Below are positions 44,449 through 54,668 of a stretch of DNA of 64,000 nt, piece after piece (positions within the stretch are counted from its first letter, which is position 1; the number at the start of each line of letters is the position of its first letter). Both the position numbers and the translations under genes were made by a program. Location of the stretch: NCBI GenBank assembly GCA_963697355.1, contig CAVONV010000004.1:310001-374000 (forward strand). The letters run 5' to 3'. The notes under the pieces were generated by a model. It did no database searches. It was given only the letters and a program-made list of their open reading frames with translations, and had not been told where the DNA came from. The stretch comes from CAVONV01 sp963697355. Its GTDB lineage: Bacteria; Acidobacteriota; Vicinamibacteria; Marinacidobacterales; DATDRI01.

Positions 44449-45300
44449 CGAGAACCGGACCGACCGTCGAACTTGTGGATCAGATCGTCGAACAATTGCG
44501 GACGCACGCGTTTGAATCCGGTGATGCCGTAGGTCTCGCAGATCGCGGCGCCCTCTCCTATCGAACAAAAATCCTCTGTCGCTTCGACGAGGGCCTCTCG
44601 GTCTGTGGCGACGGCGACATCGGCCAGTTCGAAAATCCCTGTGTTTGGAAAGGGCGCGGACGTGAACAATGTGGTCAGCTCATCGGCGAAAGGTAGGTGA
44701 GTGAGACCCGCGTACTCCATTTCGTCCAGAATGACCGCCGCCAGCTCGCCCTGACGCAGATTGCGCAGGGCGGAGAGGGCCCGTCTGAACTCGGCGGTCA
44801 GGTCGGCGCCGAAATCGAAGCGTCCCTCGAGAACGACAGTCTCCACGAATTCGGGCTCGGCGAGCACAGCACCGGCGAGGGTTTTTCCCCGCAGTTCGTC
44901 CAAGTCGCTCAGAGTGCCCTTACGAACCATGATGTAGTACCGATGTGTGTCCCGGCCGTTGATGAGGATTTGATTGATCGGCCTCAAGCGGAGCGCCGTC
45001 TTTTGCTCGAGGAAAAAACCCGGCGAAGCCAGCAAGAAAACCGGGGTGTGTGGTCATGATATGAACCAGGGCGTCGTCGGCCCGGTTGAAGTAGCTCGCG
45101 TGGACCGAGTCCGGGTCCCAACCGGCCCGTCGGGCGATCTCTACGATCAATCGGGAGACCTGGCTCGTTGCCTCTTCGGACGGTGTTGGACCACCCGGTC
45201 GGACGACCACCAAATCGCGTTGGCCAGTGGCCCATAGCCCGGTGGCGGGCAGAACCCAGCAAAGCAGCAAGAGAGATCTCATCGTAAGTTGGACATCCAT
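44445..45300 (-). pseudogene. PhnD-like periplasmic binding protein with one frameshift
   Basis: Starts are possible at 45300 or 45282 (MRSLLLLCWVLPATGLWATG, a signal peptide). The first frame runs to about 45055 (ASYFNRADDALVHIMTTHPG), where the sequence switches to another frame (SPGFFLEQKTALRLRPINQI) that continues to the TGA at 44445. The whole would be about 285 residues: VVVRPGGPTPSEEATSQVSR, then DLDELRGKTLAGAVLAEPEF and YGITGFKRVRPQLFDDLIHK. This looks like a phosphate/phosphonate-type (PhnD) substrate-binding fold. It lies 18 bases after the MMPL gene and overlaps the TatT-like gene, so all three form one operon. Confidence 0.65.
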
Positions 45301-45317
45301 CGGCAGTTTTTCAGTCT

Positions 45318-48104
45318 CTAGACGATAACAAAACCAAGGTCGGAGGCAATCCGTCGAGGGTCTACTCCCGGCTCGAGTCCGTTCTCGTGTGGAGAGGAAA
45401 GAGAGTGGCCAGTGCAGGAATGAAGAAAAAGAGCGGTGAACGGCGGAAATGAAAATCCCGATGCGAGGACGGTTCCGAAACCAACGAGGGCGCTGTGCTT
45501 CGCGATCATCATCGCCCCGAATCCCGCCATGGTCGTGGCCGCTGCAAGGCCGACGGCTTTCCCGGTGGTGCCCACGGCCCGGCTGGCCCCCGCATCGCGA
45601 TTCTCGCTCAGACGGTGAACCATGTGCACGCCGTAGGCGACACCGAGTCCAAAAAGAATCGGAAATGCGACCTGTGTGGCCATGGTGAGGTCGATTCCGA
45701 TCCAGGCCATACCACCAAGAAGCACGATGACCGTGACCAACAGGGGAGTCAACGCCATGAGCGCCGCCCTGATTCGTCGTCAGATCGATCAGGAGCATGA
45801 TCGCGACAACGATGCCGGCTCCCCACGTTGCGTCGATTGAATCCGCGGCGGATGGAGGGGCCCGTCACTTGATAGACGACTGCAAATCCGGTCACTCGTT
45901 GCCGGCACTTCCTCGTTCGAGTCCAGAACCGATTCGGCCGCCCCACGAACCTCCGTAACGAAACGATCCAAAAAGTCGGGATTCCAAATGGGCTCGGTGG
46001 GAAAGGCCAGGACGGCCATCTTCTCGTTCCGGCCGACGAAGCGCTCGCCGATTACGGGATCGAGGTTATCCATCGTGAGAGGCTCGGCCTCGAGCAATGC
46101 TCTCGAACTGCTGGACGAGACGATCTGCGACTGTCAAAGAGCGCTCCTTCAAAAGCTGTTTGTCGTGACGCAGCTTCAGGCTCTCGAAGCGACTCATCGA
46201 CGGACAGAAGAGGTATCAGCAGTGCTATCTGCAACCTTTACCGCCTCGATCCGACCGGCGGAGAACGCGTCCTCTTGAGCTTCTTCCAACCGAGCGATGA
46301 GCGGTTCGAGCTCGCGATCGGAGCAGAGCCGGATTGACGGCGGGCGACACGCTTTCCGGGACGGCTGGGGAGCAAAAGCGAAATTTCTTGCAGAAGACGC
46401 TTTTTCGCCGACACGTCAGGGGGAATCACGGAGGCCAGGGATTCCACCCGACGCACGGTTGGCATCGCTTCGACGGCGGTGTGGACGCGACGCGCTTCTT
46501 CCAAATCATCGGCGATGATGGCGATGAACTGATCGGTGTAAGGAGAACGCTTCTCCATGTCGCGCAGAACCCGAAGCGTTTCGCTTTCCGCAGGAAGTAG
46601 GTTGTTCAGGTTGAAGTCGAAATCGATCCGAGGTAGGTGAAAAGCCAATCCGAGAACCAACGGCCGAGAAGAGACCGGTAACGATCCCCGGCCGGCGGAG
46701 CACGAGCCGGGCCGACCCTTCCAAAAGCGACGAGCTTATTTCGGAACGCACGCCCTTCAAACGGGGAGGGAACCGGACCAGCAACGGGGGAAGGAGAAAG
46801 AGCGTCGCCACGAGCACCATGCCGACACCCATGCCGGCGACAATCCCCAGTTCGGCGAACGCCGGTTGATCGGTTACTCCAAGGGCCAGGAAGGAAACCA
46901 CCGCGGTGAGCCCGCCCGTGACGATTCCTTGCCCGACGGTGGTCAAGGTTCGGTGGACGGCTTCCGCTGGAGCCAAACCGCCCATGCGCTCTTCATCGAA
47001 GCGTCGAATGAAGTAGATGCCGAAATCGATTCCCAGACCAAAAAGAATTCCCACGAAGACCGACGACAAGTAGTTGAGGTGTCCCAGGACCACAACGGTC
47101 AGTCCCAGTGTCCATATGACCCCGCATCCAAGCGGCACGAAGACCAACAGCGTGCGGTAGAGTGAACGGAAAGCGGCCAGGAAGATAGCCAAGACGAGCA
47201 CGTGGCCAGGAGCGATACGCGGGGAAGGTCGTTCATCAGAAGCATGTAGTCTTCCTCGATGGCCGCCGGCCATCCGGTGAATCCGACGGTGACACCCGGG
47301 TAGTCGGCGAGAGTGACGGCTACTTTGTTGCGAACGTCAGCCATGAACGGAACGATGAAAGAGGCGGAGTCGGTGCTCTCGGTTTGTTGGATGAACAAGA
47401 ACGCCAACCGGTGATCGGTGGACAGCAGGTAGCCGTCCGGATCGACCCAGGTCTCGGCGCCGAGCATTCCCCTTGCCAATTCTTCAATCGCCAGGTCGAG
47501 GCCCAACTCGACATCCTCTTCGTTCGTCACTAGGGTTTTCGCCCAGGTCGTCGAGGGCGGTGAGGCGAGGCCAAGGATGGGGTGAGTCAACACATCCTCT
47601 GACGCTCCCGAGGCTGACCGGTCCGCCAAACCGAGCAGGGCGGGTAGGTCACGGTCGACGAAAAGAGCACGGTTACGCGCGGGGTCCTCAGCCAGGAAGT
47701 CGTCGGATGGCCGCCAAGTCCTCGAGGGGAAGATAGAACAGGGCCGACCGTCGAAACGTGTCTATGTCGACGCGATAGAATACATTCCGCACCCAATCGG
47801 TTTCCTGAGAAAGTCGTTCGGCGACGGCGTCCGCTGCTTTCTTGATTTCTTCGGTCTCACCCTCTAGAACCGCTACGAGTTGAGTCGGGGAACCGAACTC
47901 TCTCATGTAGGCCAAGAAATCCGCTTGCACCGGTAAGTCTTCGCGAACCATTCCTTGCCGGGTCGTGTGAATTTCCATCCGTGGCAACAGAAGGAGGGAA
48001 AGCAGGGTGAGCATCGCGGCGACGAGATAGGCGGCTTTGCCATTGCTGAAAGAGGCGAGTCGAGCCAGCGCGGAAAGGGTACGGTCGCGAAGCATCATCC
48101 GCAT
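45318..48104 (-). pseudogene. MMPL/RND-family exporter, broken by at least seven frameshifts
   Basis: The full gene would encode about 930 residues with the two-times-six-helix RND plan. The N-terminal helix region (AYLVAAMLTLLSLLLLPRM), large loop, first membrane block (LLVFVPLGCGVIWTLGLTVV, then FVGILFGLGIDFGIYFIRRF), second loop and second membrane block (MALTPLLVTVIVLLGGMAWI, then PILFGLGVAYGVHMVHRLSE) all appear, but in changing frames. Frame switches fall near 47.69, 47.2, 46.65, 46.33, 46.2, 46.1 and 45.8 kb. The FGLGIDFGIYF and FGLGVAYGVHM helices are classic MMPL/RND. It would export lipids or similar if intact. Adjacent genes also carry frameshifts. Confidence 0.75.
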
Positions 48105-48269
48105 ATTATTGGAGACTCGATGGCTGACATTGGATCATGGTCTTGCCCGTTTGACGCAAATGTTGGTGTCATTGTAACCTCCGTGGCTCCACCACATGAG
48201 AGCGGCGGGATATTCACCCGACGTCTCTTCTCGTGTCCTGATTCAGCTCCAGAACGAGCGGAGGAGAAT

Positions 48270-49159
48270 ATGCAACGAGGACTACTCATTTTACTAGTTT
48301 CTGTGCTGTTTGTTGCTGCACGGCCTCGGCAGTCGAGGCCGAGGAACAATCGTCTGTGTTTCCTCTTGGACGCTCATGGGCTGGAGAACAAAAGCTGCCG
48401 CTTCCGCTGGGGATCGGAGTGACCTATTACTATCAGCAGCAAGATTACGGATTGGTGAGTCTCGACGTGGGTCCCATTCCGATACCGCCGGATCTACTTT
48501 CGGATGTCCAGGTCACAAACCATATCCATGAGATCAATCTGAAGGCCGACCTTTGGGTCCTCCCTTTCCTCAACGTCTTTGGGATTATTGGGGATGTCAG
48601 TGGCGAAACGAAAGTGGACTTGGGCCAGCTTCTCGGACAGCTTACAGTCGACTACGACGGCCTGGTCTATGGTGGTGGATTCACGGCAGCCGTGGGAGTG
48701 AAACGCTTTTTTACCTCCTTGACGACACACTTCATGGCGACCGACCTCAAGGGGGACCGTTCATCGGTCAGTGTTTTGTTACTGACGCCGAAAGCCGGCA
48801 TCGTTTTCGACCGCGGCGCTCTTTGGGGCGGAGCGATGTACCAGCGGGCTGACGAGGAGCACATAGGCAGTATCTTCATTCCTCCTTTCGGAGATGTGGA
48901 CTACGAAGTCGTGCTCAAAGAGAAGACGCCTTGGAACTTTCTGGTCGGCGGACAATTCGAGGTGGCGAACGCACTGGGTCCTCGAAGCCGAGGCGAGGGT
49001 TCGGCGAGCGAAAACACGCTCTTGTCTCGTTTACTTATCGAAGGTAGTGTGGGGGTGGGGAAGCAAGAAGAAACGGGGAGTTTTCCACAATTTCCGAACG
49101 CCTTGGGCCCCCACTGCGTTCATGAGATCCGCTCTCTCGTGCGGCAAAGGTCAATCTGA
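48270..49159 (+). pseudogene. outer-membrane beta-barrel protein, frameshifted and truncated
   Basis: Starts at an ATG after GAGGAG with a signal peptide (LLILLVSVLFVAA), then loses frame near 48320. The other frame continues the signal region (ASAVEAEEQSSVFPLG) and gives a barrel: GIGVTYYYQQQDYGLVSLDV, then VSGETKVDLGQLLGQLTVDY and GGGFTAAVGVKRFFTSLTTH. The barrel is cut at its C-terminus near 49050, where the sequence enters the dispersed repeat (GAGTTTTCCACAATTTCCG at 49078). No barrel-closing aromatic C-terminus is found. It therefore carries two lesions, one frameshift and one truncation. Confidence 0.65.
49078..49102. repeat. dispersed repeat fragment at a gene truncation
   Basis: GAGTTTTCCACAATTTCCG followed by AACGCC matches 9289-9313 base for base over 24 positions. 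It lies at the truncated 3' end of the barrel gene and just before the truncated N-terminus of the alpha/beta hydrolase gene. The same unit (in shorter form) marks the truncated oxidoreductase at 5.9 kb. Confidence 0.65.
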
Positions 49160-49187
49160 TTCCAAAGGCGTTGATGAATTGTCAAAA

Positions 49188-50177
49188 ATGAAGTATCAGG
49201 AAACTGAAGTACGTGTCGCGGCCGGAGAAGTTGTCCTAGCGGGAACGTTGAGTCTTCCCGCCACGAAAGGACTCCATCCCGCTGTCGTCTTGCTCTCTGG
49301 CGGAGGTCCGCACGACCGAGACGGCAGCTACGGCGCCTTCAAGCCGATGAAGATGATTTCCGAACATCTCTCGCTCCACGGTTTAGCGGTGTTGCGCTAC
49401 GACGACCCTGGCGTTGGAGATTCGACCGGAAAAAACGTCATGGAATACTCCATGAGCGACTACGAGAGTTTCGTCTCGGCCCTCGTAGACTCGCTCATGG
49501 CTCGCGAGGACATTGATGCTGAGCGTGTCGGACTCCTGGGGATCAGTCAAGGCTCTTCTCTCGCAGTGCAAACAGCGTCCCATCGTGACGGGATCGCCTT
49601 CGTCGCCATATTGTCGGGGCACGGGGTGACGGGGGATGAGCTTCTGTTCGAATATCACCGATATCTCGGCCGGACCGCCGGCAAGAGCAACGAGGAGATC
49701 GAACAGATCCTTGAGCTTCAACGCCGCATTAATGACGCGGCGCGAATGGGAACTGGCTGTCAAGAAATAGAAGCGGAAGCAAGGGCCCTAGCCAAGTACG
49801 ATTTTGAAAAACTCAATGAAGGTCCATCGAGCACGACCTTTGATGAATACTTTCTATCGACCTTTATGGGCGCCATTTTGAGCCTTGCAGGCACACCGAA
49901 CTATCGGGAGATCCTCGATTACACTCCGCTACCCTACTTGAAAAATCTAGACTGCCCCGCTTTGCTGCTCTTCGGTGACAAAGACGAGTTTATTGATGTT
50001 GAGGTAAACCTTGGCTTGATGAAGAAAGCCCTTCTCGAGGCGGGAAATGATAGCTTTACGACGAAGGTCTTGCCCAAAGCCAATCATCTCTTCCTCGAGG
50101 AGGGGACTTCGTCGTTCGAATTTGTGCCGGGATTCCTCGACGCGATCTCGTCATGGTTGAGATCCCAAGGCGTTTAG
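49188..50177 (+). CDS. alpha/beta hydrolase, possibly N-terminally truncated
   Basis: A 329-residue protein from the ATG at 49188. The nucleophile elbow is GLLGISQGSSLAVQ (Ser at about 121), the acid lies in LLFGDKDEFIDVEV and the His in KANHLFLEEG near the end. The oxyanion segment is VVLLSGGGPHDRDG (about 38). Related hydrolases normally have a signal peptide; here the sequence upstream (RSALSCGKGQSDSKG in the same frame) looks like the tail of a lost export signal, and a dispersed repeat lies just before it. No ribosome binding site precedes the ATG. The catalytic part seems complete, but expression is doubtful. Confidence 0.7.
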   Translation: MKYQETEVRVAAGEVVLAGTLSLPATKGLHPAVVLLSGGGPHDRDGSYGAFKPMKMISEHLSLHGLAVLRYDDPGVGDSTGKNVMEYSMSDYESFVSALVDSLMAREDIDAERVGLLGISQGSSLAVQTASHRDGIAFVAILSGHGVTGDELLFEYHRYLGRTAGKSNEEIEQILELQRRINDAARMGTGCQEIEAEARALAKYDFEKLNEGPSSTTFDEYFLSTFMGAILSLAGTPNYREILDYTPLPYLKNLDCPALLLFGDKDEFIDVEVNLGLMKKALLEAGNDSFTTKVLPKANHLFLEEGTSSFEFVPGFLDAISSWLRSQGV

Positions 50178-50367
50178 GAGCAGAGCTGCACCAAAGCGAT
50201 TGAATTCACATTTTGTAGCCGTGCTGTTCGAGGATTTACTGTTTCTTTCCGGCCACTGACCACGACGAACTCGCCCGGAATCTGGTATCCGCTCCCGTTC
50301 TTGTAGGGCTCGATGGAGGTTGGGCGAAGCATGCCTGCGATGACGAATCCAGGTGTTTGAGGGGCTG

Positions 50368-51078
50368 CTATTGACGCTGGAAGGTGAACGTTCCTACTGG
50401 CGGTACGGTCCCTCCAACCTGAAGGGGCGGACCGTCGATACGGGAGATCGGAATGGGGGGCATTGTGTCCTTATCACGCGACGCATAGCTCGTTCCGCTA
50501 TCTGTTCCAGCGTCGTACGGATGAAGCTCGACGACGATCTCGTTGGCCCAGTCACCGTTTTGAAGCAAGCTGAGGGCGGACACCCCCACGAACCAATCCG
50601 GACTGGGAGCTACCATCGAGACCACCGTCACGAAGGGATGCTGCACGCTGATACTGAAGTCGAGTGACACGGAGCCAGGGGAACGGTCGATACCGCCGCT
50701 CGACAAAAGGGTCTCTGCCCTACCGTCCGAAATCGCCCGTTCGATTTCTCGATCCAGCGGTGTCTTGCTGCCTCGCTCGGCCATGGACTCTATGCCGACC
50801 GAGGCGAGGGAACCCTCTTGCCAAAAGCGAACCTCTTGCTGATGGGTGGCTCCGATGAGACCCGAGAAATGCGGATCGGCTGGAAACATGTCGGAGTGAG
50901 TCTCACGGCTCCAGCTCGATTCGAAAGTGACGCGATAGTCGGCAGTGGCCGTCGGGCTCGGTGGCGCCGTTGTTGTTGTGGTGACGACGGATGCCGCCAT
51001 CGGTACGTCGGCTCCGTTGCATCCCGAGAGCAGGATCATTGCCGGTACGAGGAGACCCAATAATTGTTTCGAGCTCAT
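50368..51078 (-). CDS. spondin-domain lipoprotein
   Basis: A 236-residue lipoprotein (signal LLGLLVPAMILLSGC, Cys at about 19) starting at the ATG at 51078. A Thr/Pro-rich linker (TTTTTAPPSPTATA) follows. The rest is a spondin_N-type domain: YRVTFESSWSRETHSDMFPA, then PHFSGLIGATHQQEVRFWQE and ERAISDGRAETLLSSGGIDR, ending with SMVAPSPDWFVGVSALSL. The S/T-W-S-x-E-T-H and P-S-P-D-W-F-V-G-V motifs are the hallmarks; the domain is best known from animal extracellular matrix proteins. It is probably displayed on the cell surface and binds carbohydrate or metal. Confidence 0.82.
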   Translation of the reverse strand: MSSKQLLGLLVPAMILLSGCNGADVPMAASVVTTTTTAPPSPTATADYRVTFESSWSRETHSDMFPADPHFSGLIGATHQQEVRFWQEGSLASVGIESMAERGSKTPLDREIERAISDGRAETLLSSGGIDRSPGSVSLDFSISVQHPFVTVVSMVAPSPDWFVGVSALSLLQNGDWANEIVVELHPYDAGTDSGTSYASRDKDTMPPIPISRIDGPPLQVGGTVPPVGTFTFQRQ

Positions 51079-51284
51079 ATCAGTTTCCAGTATCCGAAGG
51101 CCCGAGCTACAAAGCAAGACTTTCTATCGTGTGCGGAAGGGCGATGGACGCGGCCACGGGTCTTGTGGGTTGTTCGAAATCATGTCGCAACGTGAGGATG
51201 GTTGCCATAGATACATGATGCTGGAAGTGGGGAAGCGACCTGTATCACTCCATGTGCTGCGCGATCGCCGACCCAGGGCCCCAG

Positions 51285-51324
51285 AAAAGGAAAAAGGCAG
51301 CCCGCAATGTGCTTGCGGGCTGCC
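51285..51324 (-). terminator. rho-independent terminator after the BNR/sortilin-like gene
   Basis: GGCAGCCCGCAA at 51296-51307 pairs with TTGCGGGCTGCC at 51313-51324 (12 perfect pairs, five-base loop). On the minus strand it is followed by TTTTTCCTTTTC. It lies 11 bases after the stop of the 1048-residue gene. This is a textbook terminator. Confidence 0.9.
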
Positions 51325-51334
51325 ATGAATCACC

Positions 51335-54300
51335 CTACTCCGTGGTTGGAGTGCTCATGACCATGATTCTCGGGAAGGCACCGAGCATCTGATTCAGATC
51401 TTGGATCGTCGTTTGGACGAACTTGTCTACGTCCGCTAAGAGTATCCCTGCATCGTGCTCGAGCTCCTTGAGGACGGTCAACTGAGCTTCAGTGGGTGGG
51501 GTTGTCGAGCCCATCATGGAGGACATCAACCCGCGAACCTCATCCTGCATTCGAGGATACTGCCGGTAGTTGAGTCCGCGAACGGGCCGCTGTAGTCGGT
51601 TATCGAGCTCTTTGAGCTCGGCAAGGGCTTTGTCGATCGCCTCCGTGATTTGCTGAGTGTTCTCCTCTTTCCCGGCGAACTTCATCTGACCCTTGAGGCC
51701 GGTAAGCTGCTTGTTGATATTGAAGGTGGTGTCGATGGCGCCGTTGACCTTCGAGGTAAGGTCGCGGAGTGTCTTCGCCGTCTCGTATTGCTCTTGATAG
51801 TCCGCTTGCGACATCTCGATGCGCGGATCTCCCTTGACCAGGACTTTGGCGGAGTGTTCTTGCTCGCCAACCTTCATGGAAACGGTGTAATCACCGGGAA
51901 CGGCAGGTGGCCCCATCCGCCCGAGAAAGCGGGCCATGAATCCACCGGCACCGCCTTGTTGGCTGCGGAGCGGAGCGGGTCCTTCATGGCTTAGATTCCA
52001 GACGGCTCGGTTGATTCCGGCCTTGGGCTCCTTTTCGGTGATGTCGACGACCTTTTGTCCGCTTGCATCCGTAACGGTGATCTTCAACGGCTTTTCCGGC
52101 GCTTCCTTGAGGTAGTAGTTGATGTAGGCCCCGGCTTCCGGATTTGTGGCTGCATAGGTTCTGGTGCCCAAGTTCGAGCCGCGACGCCAGATCTGCCAAC
52201 GAGTCGCCGGCCGCACGTCGAAAAGGTACGAATCGGCCTGCATCGCATCGCCGAGCTTTTGAAGCGGCGTGATGTCGTCGAGGATCCAGGCGCCCCGGCC
52301 GTGCGTTCCGATGATGAGATCGTTCTCCCGAGGATGAACCCTGATGTCTCGGACCGATACGGGCGGCAGGTTGTTGCGGATAGAGACCCAACGCACGCCC
52401 CCGTCCCAAGAGGCGAAGAGCCCTCTGTCCATGCCGACGTAAAGGAGTTGGGGATTCTTGGGGTCTTCGCGAATGACTTTCACGTAGTCGTCTTGGGGGA
52501 GCCCGCCGGCAAGGGCGGTCCATGTCGCGCCGTAATCCGTCGTCTTGAAGGCGTAGGGTTTGAAATCGTTGAGGCGGTGGTTGTCCACGGCAACGTAGGC
52601 GGTTCCGCCCCCATAGATGGAGGCCTCGAACTTCGCCACCCAGGTGAACGCAGGCAATCCTTTCATGTTGTCCTTGACGTTCGTCCAGGTTTTTCCTCCG
52701 TCGCGTGTAACTTGGACGTTGCCGTCATCGGTGCCCACCCAAATGACACCTGCCTCAACCGGCGACTCGGCGATGGTCAAGATCGTGCAGTGAAACTCCG
52801 CGGCCGTATTGTCCGTGTAGACAGGGCCTCCTGATGACTGCTGTTTTTCCGTATCGTTGGTCGTGAGGTCGGGACTGATCTCTTCCCAGGAGTGGCCGTA
52901 GTTCGTACTCTTGAACAACACGTTCCCGCCGTAGTAGACGGTCTTGGGATCGTGAGGGGAGATGTGGATGGGAGCGTCCCAGTTGAAACGGTACTTGTGA
53001 TCGACTATGGCATCGCCGGCCGACCCAGCTTTTCTGGGATAAGGGTGGATCTGCCGCGAGTTCCCGGAGCGGGTATCCGTGAAGTAGATAGGCCCACCTT
53101 GAGAGTTGGAGTAGATCAGATGAGGCTCCCCGGGAATCGGGACGCCATAGAAACCGTCGCCCCAGGAGACGAGATACCAATCATCCTTGAGGATTCCGGC
53201 CGCGTGATTGGTTCGGCTCGGGCCGCACCAGGTGCCGTTGTCTTGGAGGCCGCCGCACACGTAGTAGGGGTCCCTATCATCCAAGTGGATTTGATAAAAC
53301 TGCGATAGGACGACATTATTGATGATGTCCCACGTCTGACCTCCATCGAAGGAGACCTGATACCCGCCGTCGCTTCCGTTCAAGACATGGTTGGAGTTTT
53401 TGGGATTGATCCACAAGGCCTGATGATCACCATGAACGTCTCGACCGATGCGCTCGAAGTTCTTCCCTCCATCGGTGGATTTGAAGAGACCGCCAGAGAG
53501 CGAGTAGACCACTTCGGGATTATTCGGATCGACGCGGATGTCGCTGTAGTAGAAGGGTCGGAAGTTGATGTTGGCGTCCTTGTGGACAACCTTCCACGAC
53601 TCACCCCAATCATCGGAACGATAGAGAATCCCCTCGTCTTTGGCTTCTGTGATCATGTAGACGGTGTTGGGCTGGCTCTGAGCAACGGACACACCGATGC
53701 GAGCCATGGGTCCCTTGGGGAGTCCTTTGGTCTTTTTGGTCCAGGTATCACCTCCGTCGGTTGACTTATAGAGCGCGGTCTCTTCTCCGCCACCGTCGAA
53801 GCGCCAGGGCTGGCGGCGGAAGGTCCACATACCGGTGTAGAGGTAGCGGGGATTGGTCTCGTCCATGGCGATGTCCGAGCATCCTGTGTCTTCATCAATG
53901 TAGAGGACCTTTTCCCAGGTCTTGCCGCCGTCGGCGGTTTTGAAGACACCACGCTCCTCGTTGGGGCCCCATTCGTGTCCCATCGCACACACCAAGGCGA
54001 CGTCGGGATTCTTGGGATGGACCACGATGCGCTTGATGCGCTCGCTGTCATCCAGTCCCAGATGTTTCCAGTTCTTGCCCCCGTCCATGGAACGATAAAC
54101 ACCGTTGCCGTAGGATACGCTGTTGCGAGGATCCCCCTCGCCGCTCCCGAGCCAAATGATGTGGTGGTCCGATGGCGCCAATGTCACGGCCCCCACGGAG
54201 TAGACCGGCTGGTCTTCGAACAGGGGTTCGAAGGTGGTCCCGCTGTTCGTGGTCTTCCACAGGCCGCCGTCGGCACCGGCGAAGAAAAAGGTCGTTGAGT

Positions 54301-54481
54301 CGCCCGGGATGCCGACGATGTCGGAGACGCGTCCGCCCATGTTGGCGGGACCGATGGAACGCCACTCGAGTGACTTCAAAGCGGCTGCTTCCGCCGTCTC
54401 CTCGGCGATGACTGGCGCCGAGAAAAGGGCAAGCGCCAAGCTCAAACCGAGGATACTGAAGAAGATACGGGATGCTTTCAT
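51335..54481 (-). CDS. large secreted BNR/sortilin-like beta-propeller protein
   Basis: A 1048-residue exported protein. The ATG at 54481 follows GGAGG and opens a signal peptide (ASRIFFSILGLSLALALFSA); the longer frame upstream is not used. Residues 35-750 hold many BNR/sortilin repeats: GADGGLWKTTNSGTTFEPLF, GVYRSMDGGKNWKHLGLDDS and GVFKTADGGKTWEKVLYIDE show the S/T-x-D-x-G-x-T/K-W box. The C-terminal third has an immunoglobulin-like region (LKITVTDASGQKVVDITEKE) and a helical tail (TLRDLTSKVNGAIDTTFNIN). Such proteins are often called glycosyl hydrolases but lack a defined activity. A strong terminator follows. Confidence 0.88.
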   Translation of the reverse strand: MKASRIFFSILGLSLALALFSAPVIAEETAEAAALKSLEWRSIGPANMGGRVSDIVGIPGDSTTFFFAGADGGLWKTTNSGTTFEPLFEDQPVYSVGAVTLAPSDHHIIWLGSGEGDPRNSVSYGNGVYRSMDGGKNWKHLGLDDSERIKRIVVHPKNPDVALVCAMGHEWGPNEERGVFKTADGGKTWEKVLYIDEDTGCSDIAMDETNPRYLYTGMWTFRRQPWRFDGGGEETALYKSTDGGDTWTKKTKGLPKGPMARIGVSVAQSQPNTVYMITEAKDEGILYRSDDWGESWKVVHKDANINFRPFYYSDIRVDPNNPEVVYSLSGGLFKSTDGGKNFERIGRDVHGDHQALWINPKNSNHVLNGSDGGYQVSFDGGQTWDIINNVVLSQFYQIHLDDRDPYYVCGGLQDNGTWCGPSRTNHAAGILKDDWYLVSWGDGFYGVPIPGEPHLIYSNSQGGPIYFTDTRSGNSRQIHPYPRKAGSAGDAIVDHKYRFNWDAPIHISPHDPKTVYYGGNVLFKSTNYGHSWEEISPDLTTNDTEKQQSSGGPVYTDNTAAEFHCTILTIAESPVEAGVIWVGTDDGNVQVTRDGGKTWTNVKDNMKGLPAFTWVAKFEASIYGGGTAYVAVDNHRLNDFKPYAFKTTDYGATWTALAGGLPQDDYVKVIREDPKNPQLLYVGMDRGLFASWDGGVRWVSIRNNLPPVSVRDIRVHPRENDLIIGTHGRGAWILDDITPLQKLGDAMQADSYLFDVRPATRWQIWRRGSNLGTRTYAATNPEAGAYINYYLKEAPEKPLKITVTDASGQKVVDITEKEPKAGINRAVWNLSHEGPAPLRSQQGGAGGFMARFLGRMGPPAVPGDYTVSMKVGEQEHSAKVLVKGDPRIEMSQADYQEQYETAKTLRDLTSKVNGAIDTTFNINKQLTGLKGQMKFAGKEENTQQITEAIDKALAELKELDNRLQRPVRGLNYRQYPRMQDEVRGLMSSMMGSTTPPTEAQLTVLKELEHDAGILLADVDKFVQTTIQDLNQMLGAFPRIMVMSTPTTE

Positions 54482-54633
54482 GTTTCCTCCTTGGGTGGTG
54501 GCAAGTGGATCAAGGGAAATTCGAATCTGATTGCGGAACCGGATATTTGGTGGTGACTTCATATGCAGTGGGAGCGACTGGAAATGCTCATCCAACCGGT
54601 TGAGCAGAATAGGTGAAGGGGCTCACAAAAGCA

Positions 54634-54663
54634 AGGGAGACCCCGAGTCGGTGGCGTCTCCCT
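54634..54663 (-). terminator. hairpin terminator after the AAA-DUF4143 gene
   Basis: AGGGAGAC at 54634-54641 pairs perfectly with GTCTCCCT at 54656-54663 over a 14-base loop. On the minus strand the stem is followed by TGCTTTTG, and it begins 6 bases after the stop of the DUF4143 gene. It also isolates that gene from the BNR gene downstream. Confidence 0.6.
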
Positions 54664-54668
54664 GATGG

